Part shown: in pieces, positions 10,909-22,400 of the stretch | Layout of the letters: every line of letters starts with the position of its first letter | Position numbering within the stretch: the first letter of the stretch is position 1 | NCBI RefSeq assembly: GCF_964355755.1 | Contig: NC_092675.1 | Span: forward strand, 18,368,912-18,428,911 | Direction: 5' to 3' | Length of the DNA: 60,000 nucleotides | Source: Antedon mediterranea | Lineage: Eukaryota > Echinodermata > Crinoidea > Comatulida > Antedonidae | The notes under the pieces: model-generated | Told to the model about the DNA's origin: nothing | The model's database searches: none | The model's input: the letters and a program-made list of their open reading frames with translations, nothing else | Position numbers and translations under genes: made by a program

Positions 10909-12237
10909 CAACTCGATTGTATAACGTTTGCGAGTTTGAAAAAAAAAGCAAAACATTAAAAAAAATAAAGAAAAGAAAAGAAAAAAAAGCACGATACAAA
11001 TCATTTATTTATTTGAAAGAAAAACATGTAAGGATATAGGTTTACAATAATTTGATCAAACTTGTCACAGTTGAAGATGTTTTAAAAGATAAAAAGATAG
11101 GCCCACCAGAACAGAAAATAAGAAAGTTAGACTTAAAAGGAACTCATTTTCCCCTTGAATGAGAGAGTAAATGAATCTGTTTTTTATGACGTACTAAAAA
11201 TACTGTTTGCCACCCTCTAACGGTCAATATGGATATCATCGTGATAAACACAATAATGTGAACTAAAACATGGATTTATAATCGTGATAACACAATAAGT
11301 TATAGTATGCGGCACATTATTAGAAATTTTGTTTAATTAAATAAATAATTATTAACCAATTAAATTGTTTTGGTACGTACGTCATCCTGTTTATTTCTTT
11401 CTTTCAAAACATGATATTGAATTAATTGAATCTAAATTTATCTATTTGTAATCCCATGGGACTAAACTTTTCCATTTGGAAATTGAACATTTAGTGTTGA
11501 TTCTAAGCGGTATTTTTATGTTTTTCTTTATTATCGTGAACTATTTTACCGGGGTGATCAGAAATCTTGAGAACTTTTATCTATTTTATTGTCTTTTTAT
11601 TAAAGCCAGTCCGACAATTTTTTTTCTACGAAGCGGTTAAGTAGCATCCATTATTTGAGTTAAAAGGTGTATTTCTATTTTTTCAATAAAATACTTCTTA
11701 TCTACTTACACTGCTAGTGTATTCTAAAAAGGCACCAAGATGTGTTTCCCATACTTGACTTGTGTCGGCTCTCATCGTCGAATTTCATACTTTGTTTGTG
11801 TTTGTTTTATACATCACGTATAAGTAAAGATTCATTTGAAATTCAGTCTGTACACAAAAGACACGATGCATCTATCGATGAATCGAAATTAGGCTACAGT
11901 TTTATAACCACAGTTTTTATGCACAAAACCAATCAATATTGGTCGAATGAGCTGGTTACATTTCGTCGTCTTATTAAATTGTGCACGAGTATAGTCTGGG
12001 TCGAGCTTTGACTTATATTAGTTATTGATATAAATATTTTGGCACATGTGGCGTTTCATACGTGTACTTCTTGAGCTTCAGACAAACATCGAACAGCCTC
12101 GAAATAACTGCAGACTTGGGGGAGTCTAACACGAATGTATCCGTAACCAAACCGACCTGAATTGTCAAACTTACGTATACGTATGTGTATCCGGACGGAG
12201 GTTGTGCAAACTGCCTTATATGGACATGATAACATCA

Positions 12238-12361
12238 TATCACTACCATATTTGAGTATATCACTACCGTATTTGGGTATATCACTACCATATTTGGGTA
12301 TATCACTACAGTATTTGGGTATATCACTACCATATTTGGGTATATCACTACCATATTTGGG
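12238..12361. repeat. 21-bp tandem repeat, about 6 copies
   Basis: Copies of ATCACTACCATATTTGGGTA plus one base stand head to tail. The 21-bp period keeps reading frames open on both strands, giving a heptapeptide-like PKYGSDI series on the minus strand. I take that as a by-product of the period, not as a gene. Confidence 0.93.
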
Positions 12362-12364
12362 CAC

Positions 12365-15300
12365 AAAATCACACTTTTTTTGTCAAACTAGTTTGATAGT
12401 GTAGACAGAGCTTAATACTATTACCAACCACTACCGTAAAGAAGCGATCCTATAGAAACACTTACTTCCCCGACGGTATGTTGGTATTATTCAACATATT
12501 AATTATAGATTCAATTAAATTAATCTTGATTATATTCATAATTATGTTAAAGTAACGCAACCGAGTAAATTAATTAGTAAAGTTGGATGACCAGTAACCA
12601 CGTTTTCATCTTTACCGATGTTTAATAGCATGATCCGAGAATTTAATAAGAAACGTTATAATGACATTTGTGTCGATTTCAGCAACATACCATCTCAAAT
12701 ATCCAGACAATCACGGGGAGAGATCAATAGAACGGCGCATCATAACAAATCTGAGATGGTTCAGGTCAAAATGATTTTGTCAATTCAGTCGATATAAAGT
12801 GTGTTTTAATGATCTTTGCGTTTAAATATAAAGAATGAGCGTTACTTAAAACGACACCATATACTTACTTTGCATATAAGAATAGACGTTGTATAATTTG
12901 ATCCACTGCCTTTCTTATGCCTAGAAACGTATCTAAAACTAATCATGGAACTTTAACATAAGTACTAAATGATAAAGGAGGGGTAATGATAGGATAGACA
13001 GATGCCCTTTTTACTCGAGCTTTTGTGAATACTATTCAAGCGAGCTCTCATATGGGAGCTGCAAGTGCAATATGCCCAGAGAATATTTTCGCGAATAGCA
13101 TTTAGCCAAATAGGCCTACTACATAATGCTACTTTACTGCATCGCATTTATCAAAATGGTGTAGTAAAAAAACAATACAAAACTATATATGTTTCCTACT
13201 CCGAAGATTGACAGTTATTCAATCACTAATTTAATGAACATTTACCCGAAAATCCAAAAAGAAATTAGGTGTAGTGGCATTGAAGTTGTTTCTTTCGTAG
13301 CTGTTTCTTCACTATAACCACACAAGCTTAATATGATCTGTAACTTAAATTGAATTCATGATCCCTGAATTAAGGTTTAGGTATACTTGTTTTTGCATAC
13401 TCAACAACGTATATATTTCGGAATGTTAGCTGAAACGGAAAATCGTTTTTAATTATTAAAACACACGTTGATGTGACTAAGTTTAACGAAGTATGATCTG
13501 AAAATCCAAAAGATTATGCACTAAATTCATTTGGATTTGAGTTTCAAGTCCTTTGGTTTATTTATGTGTTATTTTAGATATCCATACATACGTACATAAG
13601 CAAGATCATGAAATATACTGTTACATTAATGTTATTCTACATTGACTAATCTGTTCATGGACATTGATATCTGACGATTTACCTGCAAATAAGAACTGCA
13701 AAGGTTAACTTTTAAACGAATATAACATACTTTTAAAGTCAAGTGAAAATATATCCCGTCTAGCTGACTATGAACTGAATATCTTAGAGGTGTGAGTTCA
13801 TTAAACTAAGTAAATTAGTGGTGATTGGTATGTCAACAAAACCCGGATAATCATTTTGAATGTTTTGCACCCAAGTTGCCTCTTTTTTTAAAAACAATTT
13901 CTCGAATTTCGCTTTCTGAATTGTTTGTTTCTATAGATCCGTCATTAAGCTATATACACGTTTATATTAAGCTTAGATATATACACGTTTATATTAAACT
14001 TTGACACGATATTAAAATAAGAAACAAATACTGTAGTATAAGGTTGGCATAAATATAACATAAAAACAGTACACGTACAATACTTTTGCAAAAATTAAAT
14101 AATGCCCTAGATTTGGTATGAGTAACAACAATCAACCTAAAATTGATATGAGTTTAATGAAACCACGTGACACTTCACATCAATATTAATTGGCCAAGAT
14201 ATAATAATATACAGCCATCACATGGTACACTTACATCGAACAGGCACTGAATTGACAAATCGCTTTAAATAGTCGTAAAATCAATGATTATCCATTAAAA
14301 TTGACACTTCAACCATTATCTACACTTACGTTCAATAAGATTCATTATGGTCGTTCATCAATGATTCTTTTGCAACTGAAAACAGGTAGAGCCGAATTAC
14401 ATAATATTTTAAAATGTAAATCTAGTTATTCATTTAAAATTAACATAAAGAAATCCAAAACCCAATATTGTTGGACCTATTTTGATGCCTCTCGGGCAGT
14501 CACTGTTATGTCCATGTATCGTCAGTTTTTATTTTATATCTATGTTAATTTTTGTAAATGTTGTTGCTTAACCATACCTTGATGTTAAGGTAAATGGTAA
14601 TAAATTTTGAATTGAATTTTGAATTTTTATCGTCACGTTGGAAGCTAATAATACAGACATACTGTAGGCCTATACATGTCAAAATGCAGAATACCATCAT
14701 CCCAACTTATTTATTCATATTTGTAATAAACAATCATATTAAAATCATGTTAATTTGATTTTAAAAAAAAGATTATAATATACCAAACTTTTGCTCAATA
14801 CATCCACACACATGTCGTAAATAATCTATTTATTGTGTCATAAATAAATTCTAAGATTTAAAACATGAAATCACCATAGGCAATCTGAAATAAAAGAGTA
14901 ATCGAAATCTAGCGTACAGGATGCGTTTTGATGACTTATGTCACTTCATATAATCTTTACCATACAGTGATTAAGTTAGACTTTGAAGTTGGCAAATTTG
15001 ACATTTTCCTCCAGAATGTATTACTGAAGAAGACTGATATACCTTACCTACTATTACTTTTCAGGTATTTAGAATTAAATCAACACAAATTGTAACATTT
15101 CAAAAGTATAAAAGGTTTCCACATAGAATAAATCGTGCTAAAATATTATACAGAAGAAAAGAAAATCAAATTATTTTCATTATTTATTTGGTATTTTTCA
15201 ATATTTAAATAACAGCCCCCCCCCCCCACCCACAAATGTGCGGAGGCAAGGGTCAACCTAAGTGAACTAAACCACTGTAGCTGGATAGATACACATGCAT

Positions 15301-16960
15301 TTGTTAAGAATAAATAATCGTGTGTCTATGTTGTCACATTTGATATAGCGTATTCTACCGAGTCTCAATGTGCTGATTTTAGAAAAAGTAAAAAAAAAAA
15401 CAAAAAAAAAACAAAGGATCATATGCTTACCGACTAAGAGAAAACAAACGTAAAATTAAACAGAGAAACCAAACGTCTATCACAACTTATGATGAATTGA
15501 AAATCATAGGAGGCCTACATGAAAGTCAAATTTCGGATTCTACACCTTTTGGTTGAAAGCTTTAAAAGTATGTTCATATTGTTTATATTGTTGTTGACTT
15601 TGTGAGTATCATATTTGATTTCCAAATAAAGAATTAAGACGTTTTTTTGTCTGTTTCCACGCGTCAAATTATAGATAAGATTGCGGCAACGCGTCAGAAT
15701 GTAGTAGACGACCTGGTAAGCTATAATCTGTTACTGTGTGATACACTCGCACAGGTTTTATTCTGTCATTATTGCGTCTAGTGTTTGACATGATTGATTT
15801 TCAAATAAAACATGTAATCGTGAATCGTAAAACTTATAGATGAGTTGAAACGCGTCAACTAATGAGCTACTTGAGACGCTTCTATTCTGCTATTTTAAAA
15901 CAATGATTGCACAAAATGGACAACGGATACAGAAAATTGGTTAAAGCATTATAACACACTATTTGTGATAATTTATTCAAATCATTATGATTATTTTAAC
16001 GATATTCTGGCTTGACATTCATGGTAAACTTAAACAAATATATCAATATTTTGAATTTCATCTATTAACAAAATTTACATTTTATATATTTACATGATCT
16101 CATAATGGTTTAGTAGATCACTCATTTGAAAAATATTATAATACCAACCTAACATAGGTCTACACAAATGGTAGTTTAGTTGCTCTTTCAAATAGTAGGC
16201 GTTATCATTACATATATACGTTGTTGTTTATGCCATTCTCAACAGTGGTAGTATTGTCATTTTGTTTTTTAAATTAAACGGAGGATTTGAAAAAAAAGTA
16301 GGCATAATGCGGGATGTTTCCATTAGCGCTAACGGGCTTCCATTTCAAATTATTTTTTTTCCTTTCAGTAACAGTCATTATCGTGGTCGTCATTTGTCAC
16401 CTCTGTCATAATCAACATGTCCACTGTCATCATAATCAACAACGTAAACGTTATCTATGTCATAATCATCGCCAACAATCATGTTCTACAATCCTCAATA
16501 CAAGAAAGCTCGACAACGTCATCGCTGACAGATGGCTAATTTACTTATTTTATACAAATTTGACGTGTACCACATTTTTTCAGTGGCATTTAAAGAAACT
16601 ATGATATCTATTTATCTATATAGTACTTGTATAGGTGTATGTTTATAATAATATATATATTATTTCTAAATATAGTTCTTCTACCTAACCATACCTAGAT
16701 TTTCTTTTGAACTAATATTTCTATAATCAATTTCTTACTTACGTCAAATGTTGTAAATTGGTTTATTCACATAGATTTAAATGAAGGTGATACAACCTAT
16801 TCCAGTTCTATTCTATCCTATGATTGAACTTTAATCCAAAACGTTTCCAAAATGACAAGTTATGCAAATTGGATATACAACGGTTGTTTTTAACAGCATG
16901 AGTTTACTTTGAAGATATAAATAGAATGCGAAATGGATAAAACACTTCACAATGCTTTAC
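12365..16960. other. Intergenic AT-rich region
   Basis: No coding exon is supported. I note a 26-bp direct repeat at about 13958-14008 (ATATACACGTTTATATTAA twice). At 14560-14625 is an AATAAATTTTGAATTGAATT stretch that looks like the 3' tail of a retroelement. There is a C-run at 15209-15221 and T/A-rich spacer elsewhere. Confidence 0.4.
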
Positions 16961-16965
16961 TCTAA

Positions 16966-17483
16966 ATTACATCAAAGAACTTAAAACACAAGAATCTCCT
17001 GTTCTTCAATTTGCATTCAAAACACAGTATCGGAAGTACAGGGTTAAAAGGTCAAACTGGGCGACGCCATTTCACAGCATGGAGCAGCGCCCCCTCCAAA
17101 CTAGGAAGTCAATTACTCTAACCCCCCCCTCCCCCCTAGAGTATTAGCAGATCCCCTCTATGATTTTGACTTTCTAATTTGATGCGGGCGCCCTACTCCT
17201 CAGTCAATTACTCTATCCCCCTAGAGCATTAGCAGATCCCCTCTATGATTTTGACTTTCTAATTTGATGCGGGCGCCCTACTCCTCAGTCAATTACTCTA
17301 TCCCCCCTAGAGCATTAGCAGATCCCCTCTATGATTTTGACTTTCTAATTTGATGCGGGCGCCCTACTCCATGGCTCACAATGGCGCCACCCATAGCTCT
17401 ATTCTATCCCACAATGCCTTTCGAAATTGTTACGCGCTTCGGACGAACAGGAGATTCTTGTGTTATAAGTTCTTTGATTACAT
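16966..17483. mobile_element. 504-bp non-autonomous DNA transposon with 32-bp TIRs and 7-bp TSD
   Basis: The inverted ends at 16973-17004 and 17445-17476 match at 31 of 32 positions (CAAAGAACTTAAAACACAAG and so on). They are flanked by the perfect direct repeat ATTACAT at 16966-16972 and 17477-17483. The interior has no transposase and carries an 85-bp tandem array. A TSD of 7 bp is close to the 8 bp of hAT elements, and CAAAG ends occur in that group, but the superfamily is not proven. The well-preserved ends suggest a fairly recent insertion. Confidence 0.9.
17107..17370. repeat. 85-bp tandem repeat inside the 504-bp element, three copies
   Basis: Units start at 17107, 17202 and 17287 with AGTCAATTACTCTA. 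They contain a C-run, CTAGAG(C/T)ATTAGCAGATCC and GATGCGGGCGCCCTACTCC. The first copy is 95 bp because its C-run is longer, and the other two are nearly identical. The array makes up about half of the surrounding transposon. Confidence 0.93.
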
Positions 17484-18839
17484 TTATAAAATATGTGGAA
17501 TAAAATATAAATGTAGGAACAAAAACAGCGAATACAAGGGAAGAAATGTATATTTGTTCATTTTCATTACTGTTGTCATGTGGGAATTCATACGCCAGGA
17601 CGTTGATATTAATGTTATAGCCTGCGTCCTCATGAAAAATTGTAAGCATTTTCTTTCAATTACGCCTACATGTTTTATATATGCAAATGCAAAATGAAAA
17701 AAAAAATATTTCACCATGACTTCATTCTGTTTAATGGGGGTAATACTTTCTTCAACGATCTCCTATTATTCTTCAAAAATAAATTAATATTGACCATATG
17801 TATCTAAATTCAATATTTGAAAATTTTCAGTCATCCTAATTGACTTAACTCTAGGACAGGCCTACCACTATTTAGAAGACCAAGTAACCGATGAATTCAG
17901 AAAGCAATTCACGACATCGATCAATTTGTAGAGGTGCAGAAAATAGTAACATTTCTATTCTTGTTGGTGTCTATTTCGTCACTGTGTTCTATTTATGAAA
18001 GATGCGAACTTTGTTTTTATGACTAGCAAAAATACATTTTATTTACAGGCTAAATATTTCATTAACTAGAAAGTATATTAATTTATTGTATCTTAATAAA
18101 GTAATCAATACTAGTAATCTCTTTTAGTAAATCTATTTCCAGATACACAAAACACATCCACATCCTAAAACTTCAGAATAAAAGAAATAGGTTGCTAGAT
18201 ATTAAAAATACTAAAACTCACTTTTCATCAAATCATCATCATGAGTTTTCATTGTGGAGAGGACAAAGGACGAAAGGACGGAAAGAGTATATTATTGAGC
18301 TTAGACGCATGCGTAGATTATTCTTTTGTATACATTCCGTCTAGTTAAATCTTGCTATTGATCCAAATGCAGACCTATAAGGACTTAAACAACTTTTTCT
18401 AGCTTATCAAAACAGTTACAAAGAAATTGAGTGACGAAAATGACCTCAAATCTCATGCTTTACCAGACAACGATGTAAAAATGTAACAGAATGTCAACTC
18501 AAATCAGAGCGATGAAAGTAACGAACTGACTGGAATCGATATGCAAACAATGCTCAGAAACATTGGTTAAAACAAATGTAACCGCTAACTCTGGCTGGCT
18601 ATGACAAATAGAAGGTAAATTCCCCCGTTATCATTTATAATCTGTTGAATACCATGCATAATGACATTTGAATTAAGTTTGTACAATAGACAGTTAAAGT
18701 ACATTGTATTAATTTGAACAGTCATTAAAAAATTATTTGTAAACGGTTGATGTGTATGAAAATTATTAGCAAAGAAATTTGGCATAATAATATTAACATT
18801 ATTTTACAGAATTGTCTATTTGATTGCAAAACGTAATCA
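17484..18839. other. Downstream flank and probable 3' UTR of the receptor gene
   Basis: The part next to 18840 should be 3' UTR of the minus-strand receptor. A minus-strand AATAAA occurs near 18038-18043 (plus strand TTTATT), about 800 nt beyond the stop. No closer canonical signal was seen. A GACGCATGCGTAGA stretch near 18304 is CpG-bearing. No other gene is visible. Confidence 0.35.
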
Positions 18840-19435
18840 TCATTTAAATGGTTTATTAGCAGCAAAGATAAATCCGATTGGCAGAAATATATTAACAATA
18901 GTAAAAATGATCAATAGTGCTCTGTCGATGACAGCGGCTGCTTCTCTCCATTCACGGGCAGAGTCCATATCAGTATCTTTCTTACGCTTCAATTGTGCAA
19001 GGAAATCAAGCTGAGAAGAAATGTTGTTAATACTAGCTTCCAAATTGCGCGTATTATTTGGTCGTTCTTTGGTGTTATTATCTAAACACCCGTTCTGAAA
19101 GGGCTCGGAACCTTGTTGTTGTGAATTCTCATCAGTAATCTTTGCTTTGGTCATTCGCTCATTCAAGTAGACGTTTTTACCAATTAATTCGGTTCGTCTA
19201 AGTTCAGTTTCCTCCTTGTTGTAAAAATGATCGCTAATGTTATCGTTTTTTAAGTCTGTAAGGACAGCCTTCGGTCGACATTTTCCGACAAGTCTAGAAA
19301 CGCAGCCGAAGACAAACCGACGCATCCACGGAGGCATACGAATACAATTTCGTTCCTTGTGATACACGTGTAAAATCCATACAGACATTGCAACCGAAAG
19401 TGCAACCATTCCAATCATAACGATAAAATATTTCC
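18840..19435 (-). CDS. Receptor exon 6: M3, cytoplasmic loop, M4 and stop
   Basis: The acceptor TTTATCTTTCAG is at 19436-19438. The exon codes KYFIVMIGMVALSVAMSVW (M3) and a loop of about 125 residues rich in charged residues and Asn. REWREAAAVIDRALL then leads into M4, and the protein ends NKPFK with a stop at 18840. The amphipathic stretch before M4 matches the MA helix of nicotinic subunits. Confidence 0.95.
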
Positions 19436-22400
19436 CTGAAAGATAAAATACACATATAACGCTATTAAAAACATTTGAATGAGATTTCCTATAACAAACT
19501 CGCAAACTCTAGCAAACTAAACGTTTGATGGTTTATTACAGTTTCGTTAGCAAACTTTTACCAAATTTGTATTTGCAAACTCGGGAGTTTTCAAACTAAA
19601 GTTTAGTGTAGACTTCTGAAAAAATGTTAGCTGTAGTTTGCCGAATTTTGCCAATTAGCAAACTTTGGAAGACTCTGAAGAGTTTTCTCGAGTTTGCTTT
19701 GCTTACCCAACGAAAAGAAAAAAAAATTAAAAAAAGTACTTACCTATGATAGGAAAAGTGCCATCTGACGCTGGAGGAATTGTAGCAAAGACCAACTGAT
19801 TAAATACAATCAATGATAATAAGACAGTAATCGACAGATTCATTTTTTCTCCCGACTCAGGAGGCAAGTAAAATACCATAATAGATAGTAAAGAAATGAG
19901 AACATATGGTAGAATCAGGTTTATTACATAGAAGTCCGACTTGCGAGATAAGTAGAACGTGTAAGTTAAAACGGTGAAAGGGTCCGGGCAGCATTTGTAA
20001 TATTCCACCTCTCGAATTATAGGTACATTGATTATATTCCATTCTCCATTATCTTCAAACGCGGATATATCGGCATTTGATGCTATTGCTTCTAAGTCTA
20101 CCTGTAGCATATCATGAGCCCAAGAGCCAAATTTAAGAGGACATGTCTGAGTGTCAAAAGGATAATATGTAAGGTCTACTTTACAATAACAAACGTATAT
20201 ATAAGGTGTGAGGTATTTTATGGTTCCATTAGACATAACACTAGCTGGTAGATTGGGATCATTGCTTCCATCTTCATCAACACTATAAACAAATAAATAA
20301 ATTCAAGTGTTAATATTTTCCTATAGTGGATAAACTTCTTAAACAAAAATGTCTAAAATTAGTGTTCCTGTGGTATGATAACCTAATGAAAAACACTTGT
20401 TTCATTATTTCGAAATCTTTTTTCAATACATCCAATAGCAAGTAACTCACCCATTGCATAGTGTATAAACTTCATCATGCTTATAAGTGGAGTAAAAAGA
20501 GCCATCAGTATTGAGACCTGGAATTCGGGAGTGGCTCACTTACTAATCATCGAAATTGATACAAACTGTAAGAACACGTACCTGCTGTAAAGTACAATGT
20601 CTGGTCTCCATAGCCTAGTAGACGCTATTCTAATTACTGAAATATTATTAAATTCTTGTTCATTCCAAGTTAGAAAGGGATCATGCCACGACTAAAATAT
20701 AATCAGAAAACAATGTATTTAGATTTTGGAAAGCTATTATGTAATAGTGTAATATTTAAATTAAACGTCATATAACATAATTAAAAGAACATTGTTTTAA
20801 GATTTGACTTTAAAATGTCTTATTTAGGTAATTTTATGTTAAAAAAACCCCCCCTTTTTTCAATATTCTATTGCAAAATTCGTCTCTTTATAATTCCACT
20901 TTTCATTTGTTTGAAACTTAACTCTTCGTCTTGTCTATGCAAGGAAACATTAGGCCTACATCTATGTATATCATTTCCTAGCATCCTCCATATTTTATAA
21001 TCTACTATGTTATTCATTTCGTTTTTATAATTAAAAACAGAACATTTTGAATATTTCAATTTCTAGCTAATTTGAAATTAAAATTGTCTTATTATTTAAA
21101 CGTTTCACTCTGTATGTTTTACCAAAACCAACGATTCTCTTTAATGTATTGCCAGAGGCGTTAACTTGTAACTTTCAAGTTTGGTTGATATTAATAAGTA
21201 ATGTAATGTAAAATAATTCAATTTTTAACCATACCCATTTAGTGGATTTGTTTTTGTACATGCTATTATATTGATTTTTCTTCAATACAACAATATAATG
21301 ATGAATAAACACAGAGGCAGTAATTACAGTAATATTAGCCCAGAACCATGCGACTGTTGTTAAAAAATACATTACAGTCCTTAATTTAATTAGGCCGAGA
21401 GATGTTCGCTCTACTTAGAATAATAGACGGCATAGCCCAGAGGGAAATCACCGACAAACTTTAGAATGTGAATTTCATATATGCTAATGATACAAATCAC
21501 TCCTTCATTGGAAGTGAGCCAAATCAAAAAATGAATATTGTTATTATGTCTACAACTTTTCTACAAAAAAGTATTGCCAAAGAGGAGAGGCGATTGTTGA
21601 TCTACGTTTTGGTAGTGTGTCTCAGGCAATGAGAGAGGAAGAGGATCCACCCAATTTTAATTGACAAATTTCCTAATGTATTTTACATTAATTCACGCTT
21701 GTCTATATGATTGATTTTTCTATGGTATTGACTGTAATTAATCAATGATTGATCGATTATTAATTGACTGATTACAGTACAAATGATTGGCTAATGTTTT
21801 AATTACCTGTCGTAACCAAACGCTAAGTGTTATTTGCTGCTTGATCTCATCCTTAATGATAAAAACAATAGTAAACATTATCATAATCATATATTGTAAT
21901 CATCTTCGACGTCATCAACGTCATAAGCATACACATTTTTAAGGTCAAATATATGTCAGTATTGGGAGCTTTCGATTTGCGACGACCAGACATAGGAACT
22001 AGAACGTTTCTCCAAAAGACGGTTGTAGCATAACAACCGACACGTCGAGACATTAATTCTTTTGGTAGCACATGGTGTAACTTAACTCTACTAGAAGGTA
22101 ATGTTACCGGTAGTTATTGTATGCATAAATGCAGTCAATGAGATGTTGTTTCCTATACTCGATGGTCCCAAATCGATGGTCCAGGCGACTAATGGCACAA
22201 TTGCCTAGGCCCCAGGTCACAGGTTGTCATGAATCGAAAACTTCCAATTTTCCAATGCGTCCATCGTCACCAATGTATTATAATCATACTATTGTTTCTT
22301 TACGGTTTCCAAATGAATTGATGCGTTTATAACGCATCAATTCATTTGGAATCAAGACAAGTCGTAGAAAAATATAAATCGCAGCAACACGTCGAACCAA

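Noticed and set aside
12056-12404. Open frames on both strands with PKYGSDI-type repeats
   Set aside because: They follow from the 21-bp tandem repeat. There is no homology, signal or splice support.
12660-12790. Possible MITE with ACCATCTCA / TGAGATGGT
   Set aside because: The inverted match is short and does not extend to clear ends or a target duplication.
17350-17717. Three overlapping open frames, the longest 115 residues
   Set aside because: They begin in or overlap the 504-bp transposon, on both strands, with no family resemblance.
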